A stretch of DNA of 64,000 bases from Hoeflea sp. BAL378 (GTDB lineage: Bacteria; Pseudomonadota; Alphaproteobacteria; Rhizobiales; Rhizobiaceae), in assembly GCF_000759435.1 (NCBI RefSeq), contig NZ_JRJG01000038.1, positions 175,018-239,017 on the forward strand. Reading direction: 5' to 3'. Below the pieces are notes generated by a model. That model was not told where the DNA came from, made no database searches, and saw only the letters and a list, made by a program, of their open reading frames with translations. Of this stretch, positions 1 through 8,243 are shown one piece after another. Numbering within the stretch: the first letter of the stretch is position 1; each line of letters begins with the position of its first letter. Both the position numbers and the translations under genes were made by a program.

Positions 1-155
1 ACGGGATCGCCATGGAAGTGGCGCCGCAGGCGACCGCCTCGATCACGTTTACCGCGGACCGTCCCGGCGTTCACTGGTTCTACTGCCAGTGGTTCTGCCA
101 TGCGCTGCACATGGAAATGCGCGGACGCATGCTCGTCGAACCGCGCGCCGCCTGA
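1..155 (+). CDS. nosZ: Nitrous oxide reductase, C-terminal end (partial)
   Basis: Only the last 50 or so codons are in the window; the reading frame enters from the left and stops with TGA at 153-155. The visible end is a cupredoxin strand pair with the CuA binding motif [12 protein letters not shown], which has the two Cys, the His and the Met of the NosZ electron-entry site. NosZ is the periplasmic terminal reductase that turns N2O into N2. nosD begins 12 bases downstream, the usual nosZ-nosDFYLX order. The identification rests on this motif and on the neighbours, and is firm. Confidence 0.95.
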   Translation, partial: GIAMEVAPQATASITFTADRPGVHWFYCQWFCHALHMEMRGRMLVEPRAA

Positions 156-167
156 GGACATGCAGCC

Positions 168-1436
168 ATGAACAGGACCGCCCGCATAGTTTCAGTGCTC
201 CTGGGAACCACGCTTCTGGCGGGGTCGGCGCTGGCCGCCGACATCCGCGTCGAGCCGGGCCCGGATGCGCTGGTGCGGGCGGTCGAACTGGCCCGGCCGG
301 GCGACCGGCTGATCCTCGCCGAAGGGGACTATCAGGGCGGCCTCGTGCTCACGCGGCCGATTGAACTCGACGGTGGCGGCAAGGCCCATGTGATCGGCCC
401 GGGCACAGGCTCGGTCATCACCATCGATGCAAGCGACGTCGTCATCGACGGGGTGAAACTGACCGGCTCCGGGTCATCCCACGAGACGATCGACAGTGGC
501 GTCCGGATGACCGTGAACGCCACCCGCGCCATCGTCCGCGACAGCCATATCGAAGGCAATCTCTACGGGGTGGACATCCATGGCGCCCGCGACGCGCTGG
601 TGGAGAACAACACGATCATCGGCAGGGACGACCGGCTGATGAACCGTCGCGGCAATGGGGTCTATGTCTGGAACGCGCCCGGGGCCAGGGTGTCGGGCAA
701 CACAATGCGGCAGGGCAGGGACGGGATCTTCGTCAACACCAGCCAGGACAACAGCTTCACCGGCAACCGCTTCGAGAAGCTGCGCTTCGCCATCCACTAC
801 ATGAACGCCGATGACGGCGAAGTGTCCGGCAACGTCTCGATCGGCAACCATCTCGGCTACGCCATCATGTTTTCCAAGCGCGTCACCCTGCGCGACAACA
901 TTTCTCTCGATGACCGCGATCACGGCATCATGCTCAACTACGCCAACAACGCCGTGATCGAAGGCAACGCCGTGGTCGGCGGCGGCGAAAAATGCCTGTT
1001 CGTCTACAACGCCAACAAGAACCTCATCAAAGGCAACCGCATCGAAGGTTGCGAGATCGGCATCCATTTCACCGGCGGCTCGGCCGACAACGAAATCTCC
1101 GGCAACGCCTTCGTCGGCAACCGCACGCAGATCAAATTCGTCAGCACAAGGGATCACGTCTGGTCCGGCAATTACTGGAGCGACCACGCTGCCTATGACG
1201 TCAACGGCGACGGCATCGCCGACCAGGCGTTCCGTCCCAACGACGCGATGGACCAGGTGCTGTGGACCCAGCCGTCGGCGAAGCTCCTGCTCGGCAGTCC
1301 GGCGATCCAGCTGGTGCGCTGGGCGCAAAGCGAGTTCCCGGCCTTGCTGCCCGGCGGCATCGTCGACGACCGGCCCCTGATGAAGCCGCATGAGCTGCCC
1401 GAAACGGCGCGCAACTGGAAGGCATCCCTGCAATGA
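168..1436 (+). CDS. nosD: NosD, periplasmic copper-site maturation protein of N2O reductase
   Basis: 422 aa with a clear Sec signal peptide (hydrophobic core, cleavage near ALA-AD, residue 24). The rest is a right-handed beta-helix of repeated short strands rich in G-N-x-x-x-G-N, as in the NosD/CASH family. NosD works with the NosFY ABC transporter to supply what is needed to build the CuZ centre of NosZ. The ATG at 168 gives the full signal peptide. The stop overlaps the nosF start by ATGA, so the genes are translationally coupled. Length and context match known NosD proteins. Confidence 0.95.
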   Translation: MNRTARIVSVLLGTTLLAGSALAADIRVEPGPDALVRAVELARPGDRLILAEGDYQGGLVLTRPIELDGGGKAHVIGPGTGSVITIDASDVVIDGVKLTGSGSSHETIDSGVRMTVNATRAIVRDSHIEGNLYGVDIHGARDALVENNTIIGRDDRLMNRRGNGVYVWNAPGARVSGNTMRQGRDGIFVNTSQDNSFTGNRFEKLRFAIHYMNADDGEVSGNVSIGNHLGYAIMFSKRVTLRDNISLDDRDHGIMLNYANNAVIEGNAVVGGGEKCLFVYNANKNLIKGNRIEGCEIGIHFTGGSADNEISGNAFVGNRTQIKFVSTRDHVWSGNYWSDHAAYDVNGDGIADQAFRPNDAMDQVLWTQPSAKLLLGSPAIQLVRWAQSEFPALLPGGIVDDRPLMKPHELPETARNWKASLQ

Positions 1437-2350
1437 CCGCGATCGTCAAAGCCCAGACCGTGAGCATGAAATTCAAGTCCGTCGACGCGTTGACCGATGT
1501 CTCGCTTGAGGTCGCGCCCGGCGAAAAGGTGGCGCTGCTCGGCCACAATGGCGCCGGCAAGACCACGCTGTTCCGGATCATGCTCGGATTCATCCGGCCG
1601 ACGGCAGGCTCGATCACCATCGCCGGCCATGCACCCGGCAGCGATGCGGCGCGCAAGATCGTGTCCTACCTGCCCGAGCAGGTGGCGTTTCCGAAGATGC
1701 TGACCGGCCGCGAGGTCGTCCGCTTCTATGCCAGGCTCAAGGGAGCGCCGCTTGACGATGTGCAGGCCGTGCTGGCGAAAGTTGATCTTGTGGATGCGGC
1801 AGACCGGCGCGTGGAGACCTATTCGAAGGGCATGCGCCAGCGCCTGGGGCTGGCGCAGGCGCTGGTCGGCAAGCCCGCCCTGTTGCTGCTCGATGAACCC
1901 ACTTCGGGGCTCGACCCGCTCTCACGCCAGCATTTTTATGAACTGATCGCCGACGTCGCCCGCCAGGGCGGGTCGGTGCTGCTGTCCTCCCACGGGCTGA
2001 GCGAGCTGGAAGCCAGGACCGACCGGGTGGCGATCCTGCGCAAGGGCCGGCTTGTCGCCAATGCACCGCTGTCCGACCTGCAGCACCAGGCAAACCTGCC
2101 GATCCGGATCCGGGTGCGGGCCGCGCCCGGCGCGATCGAAAGCGTCCACGCGGAAATCGGCGGCGGACGCCTCAACTGCGCCTCCGTCGAGCTGTTCTGC
2201 GCCCCGGGAGACAAGATGCGCCTTCTGTCGAAGATCAGCGGGCTCGGCGCGCAGGTGGAGGATGTCGACGTCGCCGCGCCGACGCTCGACGAGGTCTACA
2301 GGCATTTTTCTAAGATCGGGGCCGACGAAGCCCGGCAGGGGAGAGAGTGA
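1433..2350 (+). CDS. nosF: NosF, ABC transporter ATPase for NosZ maturation
   Basis: 305 aa cytoplasmic ABC ATPase. Walker A GHNGAGKTT is at residues 37-45, a signature region (YSKGMRQRLGLAQAL) near residues 126-140, and Walker B LLLLDEP follows directly. The C-terminal 90 residues form the extra domain usual in NosF. It pairs with the membrane protein NosY and delivers energy for CuZ assembly together with NosD. The start overlaps nosD by 4 bases and the stop overlaps the nosY start (TGATG). Confidence 0.95.
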   Translation: MTAIVKAQTVSMKFKSVDALTDVSLEVAPGEKVALLGHNGAGKTTLFRIMLGFIRPTAGSITIAGHAPGSDAARKIVSYLPEQVAFPKMLTGREVVRFYARLKGAPLDDVQAVLAKVDLVDAADRRVETYSKGMRQRLGLAQALVGKPALLLLDEPTSGLDPLSRQHFYELIADVARQGGSVLLSSHGLSELEARTDRVAILRKGRLVANAPLSDLQHQANLPIRIRVRAAPGAIESVHAEIGGGRLNCASVELFCAPGDKMRLLSKISGLGAQVEDVDVAAPTLDEVYRHFSKIGADEARQGRE

Positions 2351-3183
2351 TGGGTGGCGTTCTGACCATAGCCGCAACCGAAATCCGCATCGGGCTGCGC
2401 AACCGCTGGATCATCCTGTCGTCGCTCATCCTGCTGGCCTTTGCGCTCATCCTCGTGCTTCTCGGCAGCGCGCCGGGCGGCGAGGTCAAGACCGACGCGG
2501 TCACCGTGGTGGTCGCGAGTCTGGCGACGCTGTCGGTCTATCTGGTGCCGCTGATCGCGCTCCTGCTGTCGTTCGACGCCATTGCCGGGGAGATCGACCG
2601 CGGCACCCTGCAATTGGTCCTCGCAAGCCCGGTCTCGCGCGGCGCGGTGCTCTTGGGCAAGTTCCTGGGCCATGTCGCGGTGCTGGCGATTGCGGTGAGT
2701 TCCGGATACGGCATCGCCGGGCTTGTCGCCTTTTTCGCCCATGGCGGCGGCGATGCCGGCGCGCTGGTCGGGGTTGGGCGGCTGATCGCCACCTCCGTCA
2801 TGCTGGGCGCCACCTTCATCGCCATCGGCTATATCGCCAGCGCCAGCGTGCGCCAGACCGGAACCGCGGCGGCGCTCGCCATCGCGATCTGGCTGTTTTC
2901 CGTGGTGCTCTATGATCTGGCGCTGCTGGGCGGGCTGCTCGCCAGCCAGGATGGCGTTTTCGCACGCGACATCTTCCCCTGGCTCTTGGTGCTCAATCCG
3001 GCGGATGCGTTCCGGCTCTACAACATGAGCGCCATCGACGCCGCCGCCGTAGGCAGCAATCTTGGCGGAGGCGCCGGATCTGCGCTGCCGCTCGCGGGGC
3101 TTGCCACGCTGCTGAGCCCGCTTGCCTGGGCCGTCATCGCGCTCGGGCTCTCAACCTTCATCCTCAAGAGGATCCGGCCATGA
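2350..3183 (+). CDS. nosY: NosY, ABC transporter permease for NosZ maturation
   Basis: 277 aa integral membrane protein with about six hydrophobic segments, of the ABC-2 type. An N-terminal TM near residues 15-37 is followed by the conserved cytoplasmic piece IAGEIDRGTLQLVLASPVSR. I chose the ATG at 2350, which overlaps the nosF stop as TGATG; an in-frame GTG one codon earlier is the only close alternative. Its stop overlaps the nosL start. Family role: the membrane half of NosFY in CuZ biogenesis. Confidence 0.94.
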   Translation: MGGVLTIAATEIRIGLRNRWIILSSLILLAFALILVLLGSAPGGEVKTDAVTVVVASLATLSVYLVPLIALLLSFDAIAGEIDRGTLQLVLASPVSRGAVLLGKFLGHVAVLAIAVSSGYGIAGLVAFFAHGGGDAGALVGVGRLIATSVMLGATFIAIGYIASASVRQTGTAAALAIAIWLFSVVLYDLALLGGLLASQDGVFARDIFPWLLVLNPADAFRLYNMSAIDAAAVGSNLGGGAGSALPLAGLATLLSPLAWAVIALGLSTFILKRIRP

Positions 3184-3731
3184 ACAGGCTCATGAGACTG
3201 GCGGCGATCGCTGCCGTGGCGGTCACGATCTCGGCATGCAGCGAACAACAATCGGCGGTAGAGGCGCCGCAGCCCGTGGCCCTTTCGGAAGAGTCCGTCG
3301 GGCACTACTGCAACATGACAATCCTGGAACACACGGGGCCAAAGGCGCAGATTCACCTGGCCGGCAATCCGCATCCGATCTGGTTCAGCCAGGTGCGCGA
3401 CGGCATCGCCTTCCTCCGTTCCCCCGAGGAGCAGCAAGACGCGGTCGTCACCTATGTCAACGACATGGGCAAGGCGAAGGACTGGGATTTTCCCGAGAAC
3501 GACACCTGGATCGACGCCAGCGAGGCCTGGTTCGTGATCGGGTCGCGCAAGACCGGCGGCATGGGGACGCCGGAGGTCATTCCCTTCGGCAGCGAGACAA
3601 CGGCATCGAGCTTCGCTGCCGACAATGGCGGCATGGTCGTCCGGCTGGACGGGGTCCCGGACGCCTATGTGCTGGGCCCCGTCGTCACGGATGCCGACAT
3701 GCCCAATCCGGTTACGGGAGCGATCCGATGA
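3180..3731 (+). CDS. nosL: NosL, outer-membrane copper-chaperone lipoprotein
   Basis: 183 aa lipoprotein: signal peptide ending in a lipobox with Cys20 (ISAC-S). The copper-binding region HYCNM (residues 42-46) is present, with further Met and His residues near QIHLAGNP and YVNDMGKAKDW. NosL delivers Cu(I) to apo-NosZ or NosD. Coupled by overlap to nosY upstream and nosX downstream. Length and motif fit the family well. Confidence 0.94.
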   Translation: MNRLMRLAAIAAVAVTISACSEQQSAVEAPQPVALSEESVGHYCNMTILEHTGPKAQIHLAGNPHPIWFSQVRDGIAFLRSPEEQQDAVVTYVNDMGKAKDWDFPENDTWIDASEAWFVIGSRKTGGMGTPEVIPFGSETTASSFAADNGGMVVRLDGVPDAYVLGPVVTDADMPNPVTGAIR

Positions 3732-4675
3732 GCCTGTCCCGCCGTCGCTTCATCTGCATCGCCGCGGTGAGCGCGCTGGGCGCGCATCGCACTATCGCGG
3801 CCGACACCATGGGCGCCCGCTGGCAGGGGATCGCGCTGGGCGCCCATGCCGACCTGCGCCTGGTCGGACTGCCCTCGCGCGAGGCCGAGCGGCTGCTCGG
3901 CGCGGCCCGTGGCGAAATCGAGCGGCTGGAACGGATCTTCAGCCTCTACCGCGACGACAGCGCGCTCACCCGCCTCAACGCCACGGGCGTTCTGGAGCAG
4001 CCCGGACCGGACTTGCTCGAACTGTGTTCGCTGGTTTCCGCCATCCATGCGGCAAGCGGAGGGATGTTCGATCCGAGCATCCAGCCGCTGTGGACGGCCT
4101 ATGCGGACGCGAAGGGCGCTCCGGACCGGAAGGCGCTGGACTCCGCGCGCGCGGCGGTCGGATGGACCAGGGTCGAGATTTCCGCGGACCGGATCCGGCT
4201 TGCGCCGGGCGCTGCGCTGACGTTCAACGGCATTGCCCAGGGCTTCATCACCGACCGGGTGGTGGGTCTGCTCAAGTCCCAGGGCCTCGAGGCCGGGCTG
4301 GTGTCGGTGGGCGAGATCTCCGCCGTCGGCGTGTCGCCCACCGGAGAGGACTGGGCGGTGGGGCTGGCCGATCACGAAGATGGGCTCGCCGACTCCACCA
4401 TCCATCTGCGCGACCGAGCGGTTGCCACCTCGAGCCCGCGCGGAACCCTGTTCGGGCCGGGCCCGGAGGGGCACATTCTCAACCCGGCGACCGGCAGGGC
4501 CGCGGCCCCCGCCTGGCGCAGGGTCAGCGTCATCCATCGCTCGGCCGCCCTGGCGGACGGATTGTCCACGGCGGCGGTCCTGCAGACGGAGTCGGAGCTG
4601 CGCGCGATGGCGCGCCGGTTTGCCGGGGTCGCGGTCCACGCGGTGGATCAGCAAGGCCAGAGGCTGGTTGTCTGA
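3728..4675 (+). CDS. nosX: NosX, ApbE-type FAD:protein FMN transferase
   Basis: 315 aa with a twin-arginine-like signal (SRRRFICIAAVSALGA) and an ApbE domain. Visible ApbE features are FNGIAQGFITDRVV, the GEISAVG region and the late HILNPATGR segment with its DGLSTAAV follow-up. In alphaproteobacteria NosX flavinylates NosR, the membrane flavoprotein feeding NosZ; nosR itself is expected left of the window. The ATG at 3728 overlaps the nosL stop. It is the last gene of the operon and is followed after 24 bases by the convergent LysR gene. Confidence 0.93.
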   Translation: MSLSRRRFICIAAVSALGAHRTIAADTMGARWQGIALGAHADLRLVGLPSREAERLLGAARGEIERLERIFSLYRDDSALTRLNATGVLEQPGPDLLELCSLVSAIHAASGGMFDPSIQPLWTAYADAKGAPDRKALDSARAAVGWTRVEISADRIRLAPGAALTFNGIAQGFITDRVVGLLKSQGLEAGLVSVGEISAVGVSPTGEDWAVGLADHEDGLADSTIHLRDRAVATSSPRGTLFGPGPEGHILNPATGRAAAPAWRRVSVIHRSAALADGLSTAAVLQTESELRAMARRFAGVAVHAVDQQGQRLVV

Positions 4676-4699
4676 TCGGCGTCGATCGAGAGCGCAGTT

Positions 4700-5659
4700 T
4701 CAGGGCGGGCTGTTGCCCCAGACCACGGCGTCCTCGTGGCGCTTGATCAACTGGCGCAGATCGTCGAAGCGGGTGGAGATGTGGCGCGCCAGTTTCTCCG
4801 CGGCGGGAATCCGCGGTCGTCCTTCCAAGCGCAAGATGCCGAGCGTCCGTGTCGGCTGCGGGATTTCCACCGGCAGCACCGTGACCTTGCGGTCCCTGCG
4901 GTGGGCGAAGACCACCGAATGCGGGAGCACAGTGAGCGCGTCGGTCTCCTCGAGATAATTGAACACGGACAGAAGCGAGCCGCCGGAATAGCGGATGCTG
5001 ATCTCGGTCATGCCGATCGACAACAGGATGGCATGCAGGTCTGCCAGCAGCGGCGAACCGGGAAGCGGCGCGATCCAGGGGTAATCGATCAGGTCATTGG
5101 TGCTCAATCGCCGGCGGCTCAGGAGCGGATGGGTGACGCGGCAGGCGACGATGTTGCGGCCGGGGAGGATCGGCGTGAAGGTGAGCCCCTTTGCCGCGTC
5201 GACGAGACCGAGCGGACAGATGGCAAGATCAAGCTGGTTGGCGACGATGCCTGCGCCCAGTTCGGGAAGATTGCCGTAGGACTGGTCGACACGGATATCC
5301 GGTTCGCGGACCTGGAACTCGCCGATCATGCGGCTGATGAAGGCATCCATGAAGAACGGCACGCCGGCGATGCGGACGGTGCCGACGGAGCCGGCGCGGA
5401 AGCCGAGGATGGTTTCGGAGGCGCGGCGCGAGGCTTCGAGGATGACGCGGCCGTGTTCGGCCAGCTGCTGGCCGATGATGGTCGGCTCGAGCGGTCGCTT
5501 GCCGGGCTTGAACAGGGGCTCGCCGACGCGCTTTTCCAGCGTCGACAGGGTGCGCGACACCGCCGGCTGCGACAGGCCGAGCAGCAGGGCTGCTTCAGTG
5601 ACGCTGCCGGTCTCCACGACCGCCGCCAGTTGGGTGAGATGCTTCTCGTCAAGCTTCAT
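4700..5659 (-). CDS. LysR-type regulator of the adjacent aromatic operon
   Basis: 319 aa LysR-family protein. The N-terminal winged helix (residues about 5-65) has the standard AALLLGLSQPAVSRTLSTLE recognition stretch, followed by a linker helix and a two-lobed co-inducer domain (SVGTVRIAGVPFF onward). It diverges from the dioxygenase operon across an 83-base gap. By LysR practice it should autoregulate and activate that operon in response to an aromatic substrate or ring-cleavage product. The inducer cannot be told from sequence. It converges with nosX. Confidence 0.9.
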   Translation of the reverse strand: MKLDEKHLTQLAAVVETGSVTEAALLLGLSQPAVSRTLSTLEKRVGEPLFKPGKRPLEPTIIGQQLAEHGRVILEASRRASETILGFRAGSVGTVRIAGVPFFMDAFISRMIGEFQVREPDIRVDQSYGNLPELGAGIVANQLDLAICPLGLVDAAKGLTFTPILPGRNIVACRVTHPLLSRRRLSTNDLIDYPWIAPLPGSPLLADLHAILLSIGMTEISIRYSGGSLLSVFNYLEETDALTVLPHSVVFAHRRDRKVTVLPVEIPQPTRTLGILRLEGRPRIPAAEKLARHISTRFDDLRQLIKRHEDAVVWGNSPP

Positions 5660-5674
5660 ATCAAAATGGTATAT
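5658..5674. promoter_or_regulatory. Candidate LysR-type operator overlapping the regulator start
   Basis: Imperfect AT-rich dyad ATATC-AAAATG-GTATAT in an otherwise GC-rich setting, covering the LysR start codon (5657-5659). It sits where an autoregulatory LysR site would lie. The match to the loose T-N11-A rule is weak evidence, so this is a suggestion only. Confidence 0.3.
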
Positions 5675-5742
5675 TAATCGAGAAAGAAATAATAGCTGCG
5701 CTTCTTCCGTGACCTATACTCAGGTCGGAGGAGGAGTTTGGG

Positions 5743-6606
5743 ATGGATGTACGGGCGACCGACATAACCATGAAAAGCGCGGCATTGGCGTTCGCCGAGC
5801 GGCTCCACGCGGCGCCCGACAAGCGCCTGGCCCGTTTCATGGGCGAACTCCTCACTGATTTTGCCGACCTAGCCGACCGCATGGATATGAGCCGCGACGA
5901 ATTGCAGGCGGCGATCGGCTTTCTCACCGAGGTGGGCGAGGCCTGTTCCGAGCGCCGCCAGGAATGGGTGCTGCTGGCCGACGTGCTGGGCCTCACCAGC
6001 GCCTTCGAGCGACGCCACGCCAGGCTGCCCGATGAGGCCACGCCCAATACGCTGGCCGGTCCGTTCTACCGGCCGGGGGCGCCGCGCCGGGCCGACAAGG
6101 AAAGCATCTGCCTTGATGGCAAGGGCACGCCCCTGGTGTTTACCGCGCGGTTGCGGAGCAGTGACGGTGGGCCGGTTTCCGCCGCCCGCATCGAGGTCTG
6201 GCATGCCAATGGCGACGGCGTCTACGAGAACCAGGCGCCGGACATGCAGCCCGAGTTCAACCTGCGCGGCACCTACACCTCGGGACCGGACGGAACGGTG
6301 CGCATTTTCACCATCCGTCCCCGCGGCTACCGCATCCCCGACGACGGGCCGGTGGGACGTCTGCTGCGTCAGCTTGGGCTTCCGGCCACGCGGCCTGCCC
6401 ATCTGCAGTTCCGGATCTCGGCTTCGGGTTACCGGACGCTGATCACCCACGTCTTCGACAGGAGCGACCCGGCGATTGCCGCCGACCCCCTGTTCGCCGT
6501 CGATCCCGCGCTTCTGGCGGATTTTACCGCGACCCCGGACGGCGGGGTGGCGTGCAGCTTCACGTTCATCCTGGCGCGGGATGAACACCATCGCAAACAG
6601 ACATGA
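5743..6606 (+). CDS. Intradiol (hydroxyquinol-type) dioxygenase with altered iron site
   Basis: 287 aa with the N-terminal helical dimerisation domain (to about residue 100) and beta-sandwich catalytic domain of catechol/hydroxyquinol 1,2-dioxygenases. Expected Fe(III) ligands Tyr161 (GDGVYEN), Tyr196 (PRGYRIPDDGPVG) and His220 (PAHLQF) are present, but the second His of the HxH motif is Gln222. The paralogue at 16471 keeps HMH. Either the enzyme has changed activity or another residue helps bind iron. First gene of the operon, preceded by GGAGGAGG; a second ATG at 5770 is possible. Expected reaction in the family: hydroxyquinol to maleylacetate. Confidence 0.85.
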   Translation: MDVRATDITMKSAALAFAERLHAAPDKRLARFMGELLTDFADLADRMDMSRDELQAAIGFLTEVGEACSERRQEWVLLADVLGLTSAFERRHARLPDEATPNTLAGPFYRPGAPRRADKESICLDGKGTPLVFTARLRSSDGGPVSAARIEVWHANGDGVYENQAPDMQPEFNLRGTYTSGPDGTVRIFTIRPRGYRIPDDGPVGRLLRQLGLPATRPAHLQFRISASGYRTLITHVFDRSDPAIAADPLFAVDPALLADFTATPDGGVACSFTFILARDEHHRKQT

Positions 6607-6623
6607 ACCTTGGGAGAGAGACA

Positions 6624-7589
6624 GTGTCGCAAATCAGCGGATATCATCACCTGACCATGAGCACCGACGGTGCCCAGGAAGACTTCGACTTCTTCACCAA
6701 AGTGCTGGGGCTTTATTCGGTCAAGCGGACCGTGCTGTTCGATGGCACGATCCCGGTCTACCATCTCTACTACGGGGCGAAGAACGGCGATGAATCGACC
6801 ATCATCACCACCTTCCCGTTCCGCAAGCCGGGCATCTACGGTCGCCGCGGCACCAACCAGTCGAAGGTGGTGCAGCAGTCGATCCCCGTCGGCGCCTCGG
6901 ATTTCTGGATCGAACGGCTCGGCGCGCGCGGCATCGCGGCGCGCAAAACAAGCCGCTTCGGCATCGACCGGGTGGAGTTCACCCATCCCTGCGGCATCGA
7001 GCTGCAACTGGTGGAGAACCCGGCGGACAACCGCATCCCGATCGCCAATCCCGCGCAGGGCATTACCGCCGAGCACGGCATCAAGGGCATCTATGGCGGC
7101 GTCATCGCCGTCACCGACCGCAACGCCATGGACGACTTTCTGACCATCGCCCTGCCGCTCAAGAAGATGGCCGACGACGCCGACGGCATGGCCTACGAGG
7201 TGCCCAACGCCAACGGGCCGACCAGCGTCGTGGAAGTCACCGAGATCCGGGACCAGCCGCAGGGCACCTGGACGCTGTCGGGCGGCACGATCCACCATTT
7301 CGCGCTCAACACCGGCAACGAGGAAAACCAGTTGAAGCTCCGGGCGCATATCGAAGGCCTGGGTTTCACCGACATTTCCGAACAGAAGGACCGCAACTAC
7401 TTCAAGTCCTGCTATGTGCGCTCGCCCGGCGGCGCCCTGTTCGAGATCGCCTGGACGGTACCCGAAGGCTGGGCCAAGGACGAGCCGGCGGATGCGATCG
7501 GCACCACGCTCGTCTTCCCGCCCTGGTTCGAGGACCGCCGCGAAGAGCTGATGGCCGGGCTGGAGCCCGCCAACTTCCAGAACGCCTGA
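6624..7589 (+). CDS. Hydroquinone-type extradiol dioxygenase (LinE/PcpA/MhqO family)
   Basis: 321 aa from the GTG at 6624, which has a good GGGAGAG ribosome site; an ATG at 6603 overlapping the previous stop would add seven codons. Two tandem vicinal-oxygen-chelate modules are visible. Likely Fe(II) ligands are His9 (GYHHLTM), His224 or His225 (GTIHHFAL) and Glu274 (LFEIAW), close in spacing to the PcpA set. These enzymes cleave para-diols such as hydroquinone or chlorohydroquinone next to a hydroxyl. Placed between an intradiol dioxygenase and an MhqD-like hydrolase, it probably supplies a second route to maleylacetate. Confidence 0.85.
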   Translation: MSQISGYHHLTMSTDGAQEDFDFFTKVLGLYSVKRTVLFDGTIPVYHLYYGAKNGDESTIITTFPFRKPGIYGRRGTNQSKVVQQSIPVGASDFWIERLGARGIAARKTSRFGIDRVEFTHPCGIELQLVENPADNRIPIANPAQGITAEHGIKGIYGGVIAVTDRNAMDDFLTIALPLKKMADDADGMAYEVPNANGPTSVVEVTEIRDQPQGTWTLSGGTIHHFALNTGNEENQLKLRAHIEGLGFTDISEQKDRNYFKSCYVRSPGGALFEIAWTVPEGWAKDEPADAIGTTLVFPPWFEDRREELMAGLEPANFQNA

Positions 7590-7598
7590 GCCGGCGGG

Positions 7599-8243
7599 AT
7601 GGCTGAGACGCTGACATCAGGAGCTTTGGCCGAGACCGCCCGCGCGGTCTGCGTCTTCCTGCACGGGCGCGGTCAGACCGCCGCGCAGATGCAGGAAGAC
7701 GTGATCGCACGGCTTGACGCGCCCGATGTGCATTTCGTCCTGCCGCAGTCGCCGGGGTCTGCCTGGTACGACGCCAAGGCGGTGGATCCGATGACGGAGA
7801 CCGCCGCCGTGCAGCTCGATGCGGCGCTGGCCCTCGTTCAGGCGGCCATTGCCTCGGCGGAGGAGGCTGTGCCCGGCCGGCCGCTGGTCATCGCCGGCTT
7901 CTCGCAAGGCGCCTGCCTTGCCACCGAGTATCTGCTGCGGGGAGGCAAGGCCGATGCGGCGGCGCTGTTGACCGGATGCCGGGTCGGCGCGCCGGACTCC
8001 GACCTGCCGGAAACGCCGCTGGGCTCGATCCCGGTCTATGTCTCCAACGGCGACGAGGATCCCTGGATCCCGCTCTGGGCATGGCGGAAGGCCGAGGACG
8101 CCCTGATCCGCCAGGGCGCGCGAGTGCGCTCCGAGGTTTTCCCCGGGCGCGGACATCTCGTCTCCGATGACGAAATCGATGCCTTCTCCGACCTGCTGCG
8201 TGCAGTCGCCGAGGGCAAGGACCTTCTGGAGTACCCCAAATGA
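7599..8243 (+). CDS. Alpha/beta hydrolase, phospholipase/carboxylesterase family (MhqD-like)
   Basis: 214 aa serine hydrolase. Catalytic triad candidates are Ser in GFSQGA, Asp in GDEDPWIP and His in GRGHLVSD; an oxyanion region FLHGRGQT lies near the start. It resembles MhqD, encoded with glyoxalase-type hydroquinone dioxygenases in Bacillus mhq loci. Here it directly follows such a dioxygenase and overlaps the maleylacetate reductase start by ATGA. It may hydrolyse a reactive acyl product of ring cleavage; that role is inferred. Confidence 0.8.
   Translation: MAETLTSGALAETARAVCVFLHGRGQTAAQMQEDVIARLDAPDVHFVLPQSPGSAWYDAKAVDPMTETAAVQLDAALALVQAAIASAEEAVPGRPLVIAGFSQGACLATEYLLRGGKADAAALLTGCRVGAPDSDLPETPLGSIPVYVSNGDEDPWIPLWAWRKAEDALIRQGARVRSEVFPGRGHLVSDDEIDAFSDLLRAVAEGKDLLEYPK

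Noticed and set aside
474..1433. Long minus-strand frame opposite nosD
   Set aside because: Antisense artefact of GC bias; nosD has a signal peptide, family repeats and operon coupling.
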